DNA from: Mycolicibacterium baixiangningiae
GTDB taxonomy: Bacteria; Actinomycetota; Actinomycetes; Mycobacteriales; Mycobacteriaceae
Length of the DNA stretch: 64,000 nucleotides
Direction: 5' to 3'
NCBI RefSeq assembly: GCF_016313185.1
Contig: NZ_CP066218.1
Location: forward strand, 2,046,001 to 2,110,000
The notes beneath the pieces are model-generated. The model was not told the DNA's origin. It saw only the letters and a list, made by a program, of their open reading frames with translations, and searched no databases. The position numbers and the translations under genes were made by a program. Below, piece after piece: positions 55,418-64,000 of the stretch (position 1 is its first letter; each line of letters begins with the position of its first letter).

Positions 55418-55905
55418 GCGCTCCGAAACGTGTCGTCGTCCAGCGCGGGCTGTGGTTCGAGGAGTTCGAGACCGGCGTGCTCTACCAGCACCGGCCCGGA
55501 CGCACCATCACCGAGGCCGACAACGTGCTGTTCACCACGCTGACCATGAACACCCAGGCGTTGCATCTGGATGCCGCGTTCTCCGACGCGCTGCCGCCGT
55601 TCAACCAGCGGCTGGTCAACTCGATGTTCACGCTGTCCACGCTGGTGGGTCTGTCGGTCGCCCAGCTCACCCAGGGCACGATCGTCGGCAACCTCGGGTT
55701 CGGCGAGGTCGCGTTCCCCAAACCGCTGTTCCACGGGGACACCCTGTACGCCGAGACCGAGGTGCTCGAGAAGCGGGAGTCGAAGAGCCGTCCGGGTGAG
55801 GGCATCGTGACGTTCTCCCACGTGGGCCGCAACCAGCACGGTGACGTCGTCGCCACCGCATCGCGAAAGACCATGGTCCGCAAGCAACCCGCCGAGGAGG
55901 CCTGA
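55414..55905 (+). CDS. MaoC-like hydratase (Rv2499c type)
   Basis: 163 residues, GTG start overlapping the fadE19 stop. Hot-dog fold with HRPGRTITEADNVLFTTLTM, the Asp-containing hydratase segment, and EVAFPKPLFHGDTLYAETEV. The M. tuberculosis counterpart has been linked to leucine/itaconate-CoA metabolism together with the CitE-like lyase; it probably hydrates an unsaturated C5/C6-CoA between AccA1/D1 and the lyase. Stop and next ATG share one base (TGATG). Confidence 0.92.
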   Translation: MSAPKRVVVQRGLWFEEFETGVLYQHRPGRTITEADNVLFTTLTMNTQALHLDAAFSDALPPFNQRLVNSMFTLSTLVGLSVAQLTQGTIVGNLGFGEVAFPKPLFHGDTLYAETEVLEKRESKSRPGEGIVTFSHVGRNQHGDVVATASRKTMVRKQPAEEA

Positions 55906-56720
55906 TGCTGGCCAACGCCGGACCCGGGTGGCTGTTCTGCCCGGCAGACCGCCCCGAGCGCTTCGAAAAGGCCGCCGCCGCAGCCGATGTGGTGATCCTC
56001 GATCTCGAAGACGGGGTGGCCGCCAAGGACCGGGAGGCGGCCCGCAAGGCATTGATCGACACGCCGCTGGATCCGGCGCGGACGGTGGTGCGGGTCAACC
56101 CGGCCACCACTGCCGACCATCAACTCGACCTGCAGGCGCTCGCGCGGACGGACTACACCACCGTGATGCTGGCCAAGACCGAGGCCGCCGAGCAGGTGCG
56201 CGGACTTGCCCCGCTCGACGTCGTGTCGCTGATCGAGACGCCGCTGGGGGCGCTCACCGTGGTCGAGTCGAGCCGCGTGCAGAACTGCGTCGCGGTGATG
56301 TGGGGCGCCGAGGATCTGCTGGCGGTGCTCGGCGGGACGGCGAGCCGGTGGCCCGACGGCTCCTACCGCGACTTCGCCGTGCACGTGCGGTCCCAGGCGC
56401 TGCTGGGCGCCAAGGCCTACGGACGGATGGCGCTGGACTCGGTCTACCTCGACATCAAGGACCTCGACGGCCTGCGCGCCGAGTCCGACGACGCGGTCGC
56501 GGTCGGGTTCGACGCCAAGGTCGCGATCCACCCCACCCAGGTGGCCGTGATCCGCGACAGCTACCGCCCCACCGATGAACAGGTCGACTGGGCCCGCCGC
56601 GTGCTGGACACGGCGCGCGATCAACGGGGCGTCTTCCAGTTCGAGGGCATAATGGTGGATGCCCCAGTGCTGAGACGGGCAGAGCGCATCGTCGCACTAG
56701 CGCCACACCCCGGCAGCTAG
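55905..56720 (+). CDS. citE: CitE-like beta-hydroxyacyl-CoA lyase (Rv2498c type)
   Basis: 271 residues. HpcH/HpaI-CitE TIM barrel: DRPERFEKAAAAADVVILDL start, Arg in VRVNPATT, VMLAKTEAAEQV, LIETPLGAL (Mg-ligand Glu), VMWGAEDLLAVLGG (Asp ligand) and KVAIHPTQV. No CitD/CitF genes, so it is not citrate lyase. The M. tuberculosis homologue cleaves (R)-HMG-CoA and citramalyl-CoA; here it would finish the leucine branch as acetoacetate plus acetyl-CoA. A 104-bp gap follows before bkdA. Confidence 0.93.
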   Translation: MLANAGPGWLFCPADRPERFEKAAAAADVVILDLEDGVAAKDREAARKALIDTPLDPARTVVRVNPATTADHQLDLQALARTDYTTVMLAKTEAAEQVRGLAPLDVVSLIETPLGALTVVESSRVQNCVAVMWGAEDLLAVLGGTASRWPDGSYRDFAVHVRSQALLGAKAYGRMALDSVYLDIKDLDGLRAESDDAVAVGFDAKVAIHPTQVAVIRDSYRPTDEQVDWARRVLDTARDQRGVFQFEGIMVDAPVLRRAERIVALAPHPGS

Positions 56721-56824
56721 CCGACAACCCCTACACCAGGGGACCTGCTCCGACCGCCACACACTGAGCACCTCACGTCGTCGGACGGCCAAACATGCCG
56801 TCGATGCGACCAACAGGAGGCGGT

Positions 56825-57898
56825 ATGGCAGGCGTTGATCTAGACCTCGTGCAGCTGGTGGGTGCCGACGGCACGCCGACCGCACAGTTCCGTGACAGCC
56901 GCGACCTGCCTCCTCCGGAAACCCTCAGCTGGCTCTACGAGACGATGCTCGTCACCCGCGACCTCGACACGGAGTTCGTGCATCTGCAGCGCCAGGGTGA
57001 ACTCGCCCTCTACGCCTCGTGCCACGGCCAGGAGGCCGCCCAGGTCGGCGCCACCGCATGCCTGCGCAAGACCGACTGGCTGTTTCCGCAGTATCGGGAG
57101 ATCGGCGCGTTCCTGCTGCGCGGGATTGCCCCGGCGCAGATGGCCGCGGTGTGGCGGGGTAAGTGGCACGGCGGCCTGGAATTCACCGCGAAGTGCTGCG
57201 CACCGATCTCCATCCCGATCGGCACCCAGGGGCTGCACGCGGTCGGCGCCGCGATGGCCGCCCAACGCCTCGGCGAGGACTCGGTGACCGTGGTGTTCCT
57301 CGGGGACGGGGCCACCAGCGAAGGCGACGTGCACGAGGCGATGAACCTCGCCGCGGTCTACCAGGTGCCGTGCGTGTTCTTCGTGCAGAACAACCAGTGG
57401 GCCATCTCGGTGCCGGTCGAGCGTCAGGTGGCAGGACCGTCGATCGCTCATCGAGCCGACGGCTACGGCATGCCGGGTGTGCGTGTCGACGGCAACGACG
57501 TGCTGGCCTGTTTCGCCGTGATGTCCGAGGCGGCCGCGCGGGCGCGGGGTGGCGGTGGGCCGACGCTCATCGAGGCGGTGACCTACCGGCTCGGGCCGCA
57601 CACCACCTCCGACGACCCCAGCCGGTACCGCGACCAGGACGAGGTGGACCGGTGGCGCGCGCTGGACCCGCTCCCGCGATATCGCGCCTACCTGCAGGGC
57701 ATCGGGGTATGGAGCGAACGCCTGGAGGAGCGGGTGGTCGCCAGGTCGAAACGGCTTCGCACAGAGCTGCGGGACGCGGTGGTGGGTGCGCCGGACTTCG
57801 ATGTCGCCGACGTGTTCGACATGGTCTACCACGACATCACCCCGGATCTGGCCGAGCAGCGCGACCGGTTGCTCGCCGAACTGGCGAGGGAGGCGTGA
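56825..57898 (+). CDS. bkdA: Branched-chain alpha-keto acid dehydrogenase E1 alpha
   Basis: 357 residues from ATG 56825 with AGGAGG 6 bp upstream. Thiamine-diphosphate binding GDGATSEGDVHEAMN ... QNNQWAIS, and SCHGQEAAQVGATACL near the N-terminus. Heterotetramer with BkdB. In M. tuberculosis this locus (annotated pdhA) has been assigned to branched-chain keto acids, which fits the surrounding leucine genes. The upstream gap of 104 bp may hold an internal promoter; none was placed. Confidence 0.93.
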   Translation: MAGVDLDLVQLVGADGTPTAQFRDSRDLPPPETLSWLYETMLVTRDLDTEFVHLQRQGELALYASCHGQEAAQVGATACLRKTDWLFPQYREIGAFLLRGIAPAQMAAVWRGKWHGGLEFTAKCCAPISIPIGTQGLHAVGAAMAAQRLGEDSVTVVFLGDGATSEGDVHEAMNLAAVYQVPCVFFVQNNQWAISVPVERQVAGPSIAHRADGYGMPGVRVDGNDVLACFAVMSEAAARARGGGGPTLIEAVTYRLGPHTTSDDPSRYRDQDEVDRWRALDPLPRYRAYLQGIGVWSERLEERVVARSKRLRTELRDAVVGAPDFDVADVFDMVYHDITPDLAEQRDRLLAELAREA

Positions 57899-57899
57899 G

Positions 57900-58952
57900 A
57901 TGACGCAGCTGATCGAGCGGCCCGCCGGCGCCGGCGGCGATGACCAGCCGTTCTTTGCCGCCGTCCCCGCCGTCACCGAGCTGACGATGGTGCAGGCCAT
58001 CAACCGCGCGCTCCACGACGCAATGGCCGCCGACGAGCGGGTGCTGGTGTTCGGTGAGGACGTCGCGACCCTGGGCGGGGTGTTCCGGGTGACCGAGGGG
58101 TTGGCCGGGACTTTCGGTGAGCAGCGGTGTTTCGACACGCCGCTCGCGGAGTCGGCGATCGTCGGCATCGCGATCGGGATGGCGATCCGCGGTTTCGTCC
58201 CGGTCCCGGAGATCCAATTCGACGGGTTCGCGGCGCCGGCGTTCGACCAGGTGGTCAGCCATCTCGCGAAGTACCGCATGCGGACCCGAGGCGACCTGGA
58301 CATGGCGGTGACCGTGCGCATCCCGTCGTTCGGCGGAATCGGTGCGGTGGAACACCATTCGGAGTCGACGGAGTCCTATTGGCTGCACACTGCCGGTCTC
58401 AAGGTCGTGACGCCGTCGAGTCCGTCGGACGCGTACTGGTTGCTGCGGCATGCGATCGCGAGCCGTGACCCGGTGATCTACCTGGAACCCAAGCGCCGGT
58501 ACTGGGCGCGCGAACCGGTGGACACCGCGCGGCCGGGTCTGCCGATCGGCCGGGCGGCGGTACGCCGGGAGGGCGCCGACGCCACGGTGCTCACCTACGG
58601 GCCGCTGGTGGCGACGGCGCTGGCGGCCGCCGAACATGCTGCCGCAGAGTCGGGCTGGTCGCTGGAGGTCGTCGACCTGCGCTCGCTCAACCCGCTCGAC
58701 TTCGAGACGGTGGCCACCTCGGTGCGCAAGACGGGGCGTGCGGTGGTGATGCACGAGGGTCCACGGACGTTGGGTTTCGGGGCCGAACTGGCCGCGCGGA
58801 TCTCCGAGGAGTTGTTCTACGACCTGGAGGCACCGGTGCTGCGCGCCACCGGATTCGACACCCCGTATCCGCCGGCGCGGCTGGAGAAGCTCTGGCTGCC
58901 GGGTGTGGACCGATTGCTGGACTGCGTGCAGCGGACGTTGGAGATGCCATGA
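57900..58952 (+). CDS. bkdB: Branched-chain alpha-keto acid dehydrogenase E1 beta
   Basis: 350 residues from ATG 57900, one base after the bkdA stop. Transketolase-like pyrimidine domain with [36 protein letters not shown], and a C-terminal transketolase domain ([31 protein letters not shown]). Carries the catalytic Glu for ThDP activation. Overlaps bkdC by 4 bp. Confidence 0.94.
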   Translation: MTQLIERPAGAGGDDQPFFAAVPAVTELTMVQAINRALHDAMAADERVLVFGEDVATLGGVFRVTEGLAGTFGEQRCFDTPLAESAIVGIAIGMAIRGFVPVPEIQFDGFAAPAFDQVVSHLAKYRMRTRGDLDMAVTVRIPSFGGIGAVEHHSESTESYWLHTAGLKVVTPSSPSDAYWLLRHAIASRDPVIYLEPKRRYWAREPVDTARPGLPIGRAAVRREGADATVLTYGPLVATALAAAEHAAAESGWSLEVVDLRSLNPLDFETVATSVRKTGRAVVMHEGPRTLGFGAELAARISEELFYDLEAPVLRATGFDTPYPPARLEKLWLPGVDRLLDCVQRTLEMP

Positions 58953-60094
58953 GCGTGCAGGATTTCCTGGTACCGGACCTGGGTGAGGGTCTGCAGGACG
59001 CGACGATCACCTCATGGGCGGTCGATGTCGGCGACGAGGTTGAACTGAACCAGACGCTGTGCACGGTCGAGACGAACAAGGCGGAGGTGGAAATCCCGAG
59101 CCCGTATGCGGGCCGGATCGTCGAGCGTGGGGGAGAAGAGGGGCAGACGCTCGATGTGGGCTCTCTCCTGGTACGGATCTCCAGCTCCCAAGCTGTTGGC
59201 ACGCAGCGTAAACCGGTGCTGGTCGGGTACGGCGCCGATGATGCGATGGATTCGAGTCGGCGATCTGCAGGGCGGCCGCGAGCCAAGCCGCCGGTGCGCA
59301 AAATGGCGGCTGAGTTGAACGTCGATCTGGCCGCGGTGAGCGGTTCGGGTCCGGACGGGGTGATCACCCGCGAGGACGTGCAGCGGGTGGCGGGCCCAGC
59401 GAACGTGGACACCACGGCGGTACGCGGGGTCCAGGCCGAGATGGCACGACGAATGGCGTTGTCGCGCCGCGAGATTCCGGATGCGCATGCGAGTGTCACG
59501 GTAGACGGCAGCGCGCTTCTGCGGCTGCGGGACCGGCTGCGCGACACGGATGTTCCGATCACGCCGTTCGTGCTGGCACTACGGCTTCTGACGGTGGTGT
59601 TGAGGCACCATCCCGCGCTCAACGCGACATGGATCGAGACGGCGGATGGGCCGCAAGTGCACCGGCACAGTGCAATTCATCTGGGCGTCGGGGTGGCTGC
59701 CCCGCGTGGGCTGTTGGTACCGGTGATCGCCAACGCGCAGGACAAGACGACCCGCGAGCTGGCGGCCGCGGTGGCGCGACTGGTGGAAGAGGCGCGTGCG
59801 GGACGGGTGCGGCCCGCCGAGCTGTCGGGGTCGACGTTCACCGTGTCGAACTTCGGTGCTCTCGGGTTGGACGAAGGCGTGCCGGTGATCAACTATCCAG
59901 AGGCCGCGATTCTCGGGATGGGGTCGCTGAAGCCCAGGGCGGTAGTGGTCGACGGGGAGGTGGTCGCCCGCCCGACGATGACGCTGACCTGCGCCTTCGA
60001 TCACCGGATCGCTGACGGGGCCACCGTGGCGGCGTTCCTGGGTGAGCTTCGGGAACTCGTCGAGACGCCTGAAGTAGCGCTGCTCGACCTGTGA
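58949..60094 (+). CDS. bkdC: Branched-chain alpha-keto acid dehydrogenase E2 (dihydrolipoyl acyltransferase)
   Basis: 381 residues. Single lipoyl domain (about 4-78) with lipoylated Lys44 in [11 protein letters not shown], a peripheral-subunit-binding domain (about 112-147, [18 protein letters not shown]), and a catalytic acyltransferase domain (about 155-381) ending with the active-site DHRIADG. E3 (dihydrolipoyl dehydrogenase) is not encoded here and is normally shared. Last gene of the operon. Confidence 0.95.
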   Translation: MSVQDFLVPDLGEGLQDATITSWAVDVGDEVELNQTLCTVETNKAEVEIPSPYAGRIVERGGEEGQTLDVGSLLVRISSSQAVGTQRKPVLVGYGADDAMDSSRRSAGRPRAKPPVRKMAAELNVDLAAVSGSGPDGVITREDVQRVAGPANVDTTAVRGVQAEMARRMALSRREIPDAHASVTVDGSALLRLRDRLRDTDVPITPFVLALRLLTVVLRHHPALNATWIETADGPQVHRHSAIHLGVGVAAPRGLLVPVIANAQDKTTRELAAAVARLVEEARAGRVRPAELSGSTFTVSNFGALGLDEGVPVINYPEAAILGMGSLKPRAVVVDGEVVARPTMTLTCAFDHRIADGATVAAFLGELRELVETPEVALLDL

Positions 60095-60155
60095 CGGCAC
60101 GGGCGAGCGCAGGGCGACGAAATCGTCGACCTGTATCCGCACGGCGCCAGACCAG

Positions 60156-61508
60156 CTATTCGGGCTCGTCATTCTCGCCGTCCGGGTCTTTGTGGTCGGT
60201 GAGGTAGCGGTGGGGGTGGAAGTAGTTGTTGACTCGGGGTTGGCCGGTGTCGAGGTGTTTGGGGGGGATCCAGTGGGTGCGGCCGTTGCCGGGGCGCACG
60301 GTGGTGTATCCGGTTTTCTCGACCATGAGGTTGCCGGGTTGGCAGGCCAGGGTGAGGTCGGGGATGTCGGTGCGCCCGCCTTTGGCGTGGTCGTGGGTGT
60401 GGTGGGCTTCGGTCCAGTAGAACGGCACGGTGCAGTGGGGGTGGGTGCAGCCGCGATCCCGTGCGAACAGGGCCAATCTCTGGGCGGTGGTGGCGTTGCG
60501 GCGGGCGCGGCCGAGGTAGAGGATTTCTTCGGTGTGGTCGTCGAACACCGCCAGGTAGTGCCGTGATGTCGCGGCCATCCGGATCAGATCCCGGATGGGG
60601 AGTTTGTTGCCGCTGCCGGTGTCGGCCCACCCCGCGGCACGTTCGAGTTCGTTGACGGTGGTGGTGGCGACGATGGTGGCGGGTACCCCGGCGATCTGTC
60701 CGAGGGTCCCGGATTCCACGGTGTCACGCAGGACCCGTTTCAGCGCGTCGTGGTGGCGTTGTTCGGGGGTGCGGTCATCGCGTCCGGTGTGGGTGTCGTC
60801 GTGGGGCAGGTTGACCCCGGGGGCGGCGTGTTTGGCGGCGGCCACATCCCATAGGGCGCGGGTTTCGGCGTCGATGTAGCCCTCGACGCGGCTCATCCCA
60901 TCGGATTGTTGGGGTCCGACTTTGAATTCGCGGCGACGTCGTTGAGTTGCGTAGTCGGGTTCGGTGCCGTCCTGGTCGATGAAGTCCAGCAGGGCTTTGG
61001 CGGCCTTCTTGAGCTGGTCGGGTCGCAACTCCTTCGCGTGGCCGACCAGGGTGTGTTCGTAGTCGTCGCGGCGGGCGAAGGACACCCAGACGGGGAGTTT
61101 CTTGACGAACTCCTGGATGACGCGCACATGGGCGTGCCCGATCTCCCCGCGGGCCACCGCAGCGGCCGTGCACGCGAGTTCGGTGCCCACGCGTTCCCCG
61201 GTCAGGGTGTAGCGCGGTCCGAGTTGGCGGGCGTCGGTGAGGCGTTCACCGGCGTCTTTCTCCGAGATCCGTAACCGGTCGGCGAGCAGTTTCTTCATCG
61301 ACGTCGCACCCAGGTCGTGGGGGTTGGCTTCCTCGACCAGCCGCGCGGTCAACCGGTGTTCCACGCTGGGCACCGCCCACACGGCCTGCTTGATCCGATC
61401 CAACTCCGCCACCATCTGGGGGCAGGTCAGGTCAGCGATGGAGGCGACCTGCAGATCGCCGACGGCCGCCATGAGGCGATCGACCGTGGTGCTGAACTCC
61501 CCATCCAT
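60156..61508 (-). CDS. 13E12 repeat-family protein (DUF222 + HNH endonuclease)
   Basis: 450 residues from ATG 61508; the frame is open further upstream but would run through the SOS box. N-terminal helical DUF222 domain (about 20-330) and C-terminal HNH nuclease domain with zinc-knuckle CTHPHC and AHHTHDHAKGG...LTLACQPGN. This family is multicopy in mycobacteria and some members are LexA-controlled. Possibly selfish or DNA-repair-linked homing-type nuclease. The box at 61512-61527 ends only 3 bp before the start codon. Confidence 0.92.
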   Translation of the reverse strand: MDGEFSTTVDRLMAAVGDLQVASIADLTCPQMVAELDRIKQAVWAVPSVEHRLTARLVEEANPHDLGATSMKKLLADRLRISEKDAGERLTDARQLGPRYTLTGERVGTELACTAAAVARGEIGHAHVRVIQEFVKKLPVWVSFARRDDYEHTLVGHAKELRPDQLKKAAKALLDFIDQDGTEPDYATQRRRREFKVGPQQSDGMSRVEGYIDAETRALWDVAAAKHAAPGVNLPHDDTHTGRDDRTPEQRHHDALKRVLRDTVESGTLGQIAGVPATIVATTTVNELERAAGWADTGSGNKLPIRDLIRMAATSRHYLAVFDDHTEEILYLGRARRNATTAQRLALFARDRGCTHPHCTVPFYWTEAHHTHDHAKGGRTDIPDLTLACQPGNLMVEKTGYTTVRPGNGRTHWIPPKHLDTGQPRVNNYFHPHRYLTDHKDPDGENDEPE

Positions 61509-61511
61509 ACA

Positions 61512-61527
61512 TCGAACACTAGTTCGA
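61512..61527 (-). promoter_or_regulatory. LexA (SOS) box upstream of 13E12 gene
   Basis: TCGAAC-ACTA-GTTCGA, a perfect match to the mycobacterial SOS box core TCGAAC-N4-GTTCGA. Lies immediately before the 13E12 start, so LexA would block transcription until DNA damage. Confidence 0.88.
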
Positions 61528-61637
61528 ACATCCGACAACAATAGCTGAGTTGTGACCACTGTGACCAAAGAGGCACAGGTTGTTCAACAGCCTGCCGGGA
61601 GGATGCGCAAAACTGCTGCGTCAGTGGACCGGCATCG

Positions 61638-62339
61638 TCATCGACGACGCGAGTATTTGAGATACAGGTAGTCGGCGTGGGTGAGCGCGTGGTCGAGGCG
61701 CATCGTCCGCGGTGATGTCAGCGCACCGCTTCCGCGGCCGATGTCCTGGACACCGGCGAGCGTCGGCGACAGCGTCACGCAGATCTCGTCCACCACATCA
61801 GCGGCGACGAGTTCGTCCAGCAGCGTCGGGCCGCCTTCGCACAGGACACGTGGACACCCGCGCTCCCGGAACTGAGCCACCACATCGGACACGTCGACGG
61901 TGTGCTCGCCGGCGATGAGGACGTCGCGCCGCTCATCGGCCGTCAGCCGGTGTTCGTCGGCCGCGCGCTGCGTGGTCACCAAGATCGGCCGCTGCGTGGG
62001 ATCGGCGAACAGCGAATCGGGCAGGACGCCGGACAGGCTGACGACGGCGATCGGCGGGATCGGTCGGCCGGACGACCAGCTGCGCGACTTCGCGTTCGCC
62101 CGCACGGGACCGTAGTGCTCGGCGCGCACGGTTCCGGCCCCGACCAACACCACGTCGGCGAAGCCCCGGAGTTCGCGGAGTAACGCCTGATCGAGCGGAT
62201 CGGACAATGGGCCGGCCCGTCCGGCGAAAGCGGCGGCGCCGTCAGCGCTGAAGATCATGTTGGCCCGCACGCCAGCGGGAGATGTGCGGTAGTACTCGAG
62301 CAACTCGTCGAGGTCGGCGACGGCTGCGAGGTGCACCAC
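61638..62339 (-). CDS. RibD C-terminal-like (pyrimidine/dihydrofolate-type) reductase
   Basis: 233 residues from GTG 62339 (GTG 62336 also possible), 2 bp after the flavin-reductase-like gene's stop. RibD_C/DHFR-like fold: NMIFSADGAAAFAGRAGPL, VVLVGAGTVRAEHYG, PPIAVVSLSG and VLCEGGPTLLDELVAADVVDE are typical of 5-amino-6-ribosylaminouracil reductases. M. tuberculosis has a stand-alone homologue (Rv2671) implicated in para-aminosalicylate resistance as a DHFR substitute. No deaminase domain, so role in riboflavin synthesis is not certain. Confidence 0.88.
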   Translation of the reverse strand: MVHLAAVADLDELLEYYRTSPAGVRANMIFSADGAAAFAGRAGPLSDPLDQALLRELRGFADVVLVGAGTVRAEHYGPVRANAKSRSWSSGRPIPPIAVVSLSGVLPDSLFADPTQRPILVTTQRAADEHRLTADERRDVLIAGEHTVDVSDVVAQFRERGCPRVLCEGGPTLLDELVAADVVDEICVTLSPTLAGVQDIGRGSGALTSPRTMRLDHALTHADYLYLKYSRRR

Positions 62340-62341
62340 GG

Positions 62342-62845
62342 CTATGCCTCGTGTCCAGGGGTGAGGTCGCGGACGTCGGCGAAGGTGGTCCAGTCCGTGA
62401 AATCGTCGGGTGCCTGACCCGCGATCGGCTCGAGGAGGTGACCGACGTGATCGCCGACTTCGAAGCGGCGGTCGATTCGCCCGACGAACCAGGCCCCGGC
62501 GTCGTCGAGAATGGGCATGCCTTCGGGCCCGCTGTGCCACTTGCAGCGGTCGAATTTGTTGATCTCGTCGCCGGTTTCACTGCCGAAGAGGCGTGCCAGG
62601 TCGATGTGCTCACGCGAGACGACGTGGACGGCCAGGTGCGTCGCGTCCCGGGCCACCCGAAAGGTGAGGTTGCGCTTGGACAGCCCGATCAGGAAGCGCG
62701 GCGGGTTGATGCTCGTCTGGCTGGCGAAGCCGACCAGACATCCCGACATGGCGTCGCCGGCGCGGGTGGTGACCACGAACATGGGGTAATCCAGCAGCCC
62801 CACGAGCGCCTCGAACGATTCCGCTCCCGATTCCGGCATTGTCAC
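62342..62845 (-). CDS. Flavin reductase-like domain protein
   Basis: 167 residues from GTG 62845 (ATG 62839 alternative). FMN-binding split barrel of the flavin reductase-like family with FVVTTRAGDAMSGCLVGFAS, INPPRFLIGLSKRN and VHVVSREHIDLARLFG. Usually reduces FMN/FAD for partner monooxygenases or acts as an F420/FMN protein. Tightly coupled to the RibD-like gene downstream, hinting at a shared flavin or pterin role. Confidence 0.88.
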   Translation of the reverse strand: MTMPESGAESFEALVGLLDYPMFVVTTRAGDAMSGCLVGFASQTSINPPRFLIGLSKRNLTFRVARDATHLAVHVVSREHIDLARLFGSETGDEINKFDRCKWHSGPEGMPILDDAGAWFVGRIDRRFEVGDHVGHLLEPIAGQAPDDFTDWTTFADVRDLTPGHEA

Positions 62846-62914
62846 AGTGTCCCTGGCGCGAGGTCGTGACGCAGACCCACCCAGGCCGAAACCGGCAGAA
62901 CGCCGCAGTGTGCG

Positions 62915-63352
62915 CTATTCGTCCACGCCTTGGTAGTGCGGAAGTCCCGCCTCACGGAAGCGGCGCCCGGTCATCTTCTGCGCCTCGATGCGGATGAAGT
63001 GGTCGCGCCGACCGTCCACCCACGGCTGCAGGAAGGTTCCGGACACCTCGACCAGTTCGTCGACGTCGGTGATGGGATGTGCCGTTCCGACGATGGTCAC
63101 ACTCCACCCCGTGCGCAGATCCGCGTCGAGCTCGTCGGCCTCGAACGCTACGACGGAATTCTCGTTGGCGGCCGCGAGCTTTGCGCCACCGGCCACCCGG
63201 ATGATGACGTCGTCGCGCTTCATCCGGAAGTTGACCGGCTGTACGGCGGGCAGACCCTCCTCGGTGAACACCAGGCGGCCCACCCGTACTCCCTGCAGAA
63301 GGTCAAGACACTGCCTGCGATTGAGGACGTCGAGTTCGTGTCCCTTGGGCAT
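62915..63352 (-). CDS. PNPOx-like FMN/F420-binding split-barrel protein
   Basis: 145 residues from ATG 63352. Pyridoxamine 5'-phosphate oxidase-like fold: VRVGRLVFTEEGLPAVQPVN, VIIRVAGGAKLAAANENSVV, WSVTIVGTAHPITD. This branch is common in the dormancy regulon of mycobacteria next to universal stress genes; here a universal stress gene is divergent from it and a DosR-like box lies between. Cofactor (FMN or F420) cannot be decided. Confidence 0.88.
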   Translation of the reverse strand: MPKGHELDVLNRRQCLDLLQGVRVGRLVFTEEGLPAVQPVNFRMKRDDVIIRVAGGAKLAAANENSVVAFEADELDADLRTGWSVTIVGTAHPITDVDELVEVSGTFLQPWVDGRRDHFIRIEAQKMTGRRFREAGLPHYQGVDE

Positions 63353-63479
63353 GGTGATCGATCTCCCTGTGCGAGTGGAGCGGCATTCGGTTGGCGTGAC
63401 TGCGTGCGCCAGTGTCCGCCCCGCGGTGCCGTCGCGGAAGGGGCAGTGGTGTCTTCGTCGCCGGATTCCACAGAATTTC

Positions 63480-63499
63480 CAGGAGTCCAAAGTCCCTAC
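63480..63499. promoter_or_regulatory. DosR-like box between PNPOx and universal stress genes
   Basis: AAAGTCCC (63489-63496) preceded by GGAG gives a 20-bp site matching the known DosR palindrome at 13 of 20 positions, with one half-site perfect. Lies 127 bp from the PNPOx start and 91 bp from the universal stress start. Possible hypoxia/NO control of both genes. Confidence 0.5.
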
Positions 63500-63589
63500 G
63501 CCGTTCCTGGTCGCCAGCCCATACTAAAGACATCCAAGGCGTCAACGGTGACGACTCGAAGGGTGCTCCGAGGAGGCCCGGAAAGGACA

Positions 63590-64000
63590 ATGATGTCCAC
63601 TGCGCTCTCACCCGGCATCGTCGTGGCGGTCGACGGGTCCCCGGATTCTTCTGCCGCCCTGCGCTGGTCGGCGCACGAGGCGGCATTGCACCGGCTCCCC
63701 CTTCTCCTCGTGCATGTGCTGTCCGCGGACGTGACGGTTGCCTGGGCGACCGCTGTTCCGGCTGTACCGCTGCCGACCGAGTACTTCGAGGGCCAGGAAG
63801 AACAGGCGCGCGCCGTGCTCGCCGACGCCGAAGCGCTCGCGAAGGATGCCGGCGCCACGGAGGTCACGACGAAGGTGATCCAGGCCGCGCCGGTTCCCGC
63901 TCTCGTCGACGCCTCCCGGGAGGCAGACATGGTCGTGGTCGGAAGTCGTGGACACAGTGCGGTGAAGCGGCTGCTGCTCGGATCGGTGAGCACCGGGCTG
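63590..64000 (+). CDS. Universal stress protein, 3'-truncated by window edge
   Basis: First 137 residues of a UspA-domain protein; ATG 63590 (or 63593) follows GAAAGGA. Starts MMSTALSPGIVVAVDGSPDS with the usual VDGS nucleotide-binding loop, and ends within the ATP-binding motif GSRGHSAVKRLLLGSVS, the ATP-binding class. A tandem second Usp domain may follow outside the window. Many mycobacterial homologues belong to the DosR regulon. Confidence 0.9.
   Translation, partial: MMSTALSPGIVVAVDGSPDSSAALRWSAHEAALHRLPLLLVHVLSADVTVAWATAVPAVPLPTEYFEGQEEQARAVLADAEALAKDAGATEVTTKVIQAAPVPALVDASREADMVVVGSRGHSAVKRLLLGSVSTGL

Overview
The window is high-GC actinobacterial DNA from a Mycolicibacterium-type (probably rapidly growing) mycobacterium. 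This rests on an Mce operon, a single-chain FAS-I followed by acpS, a lipoprotein L,D-transpeptidase closely resembling LdtMt2, a 13E12 (DUF222/HNH) gene behind a mycobacterial-type SOS box, and an intrinsic-type erm gene. From about 25 kb to 60 kb the gene order and relative orientation match, from memory, the M. tuberculosis block Rv2525c-Rv2495c (DUF1906, fas, acpS, M20 peptidase, bcp, DUF3618, ldtB, orn, SDR/MFS, MmpS-like protein, bkaR, accD1-accA1-fadE19-MaoC-citE-bkdABC), with lineage-specific insertions.

Layout. 1-6.4 kb: 3' part of an mce operon (mceB partial to mceF). 6.4-19.3 kb: accessory lipid-catabolic island with two small secreted proteins, a cytochrome P450 divergent from a TetR regulator, a seven-gene minus-strand run (crotonase, DUF35 OB-fold/zinc protein, thiolase-like Ltp protein, two paralogous six-TM proteins, CoxIII-like and CoxIV-like proteins), and two acyl-CoA ligases plus an amidohydrolase on the plus strand. 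Three promoters here carry an ATTCTC/GAGAAT inverted repeat, suggesting one local regulon. 19.4-20.9 kb: two Mce-associated (Mas) genes, displaced 13 kb from mceF. 20.9-26.3 kb: LtrA-like protein, ChaB-like protein, MFS transporter, MerR regulator, Tat-exported DUF1906 protein and a 520-bp fas upstream region. 26.3-36.0 kb: fas and acpS.

36-44.4 kb: FNT-family channel, M20 peptidase, erm with a leader peptide and competing hairpins, bcp, DUF3618 protein, a gene-poor stretch, a low-GC islet with two small related unknown proteins, tRNA-Lys(CTT), ldtB, tRNA-His(GTG), orn. 44.5-50 kb: SDR, MFS, MmpS-like protein, S9 peptidase and two small membrane proteins. 50-60.1 kb: bkaR and the leucine/branched-chain keto-acid operon, with two near-identical palindromes in the divergent promoter. 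60.1-64 kb: SOS-box-preceded 13E12 gene, RibD-like reductase, flavin-reductase-like protein, PNPOx-like protein and the start of a universal stress protein, the last two sharing a promoter region with a DosR-like box.

Functional links. The Mce system, the Mas proteins and the P450/ligase/Ltp-DUF35/crotonase genes read as uptake plus degradation of a hydrophobic substrate (steroid- or isoprenoid-like; the substrate cannot be read from sequence). The bkd-acc operon is a complete route from branched-chain keto acids through acyl-CoA dehydrogenation, carboxylation and hydration to lyase cleavage. Features judged most deserving of follow-up are the erm attenuator, the CoxIII/CoxIV plus paralogous membrane-protein set lacking any catalytic oxidase subunit, the shared operator set, and the low-GC two-gene islet.
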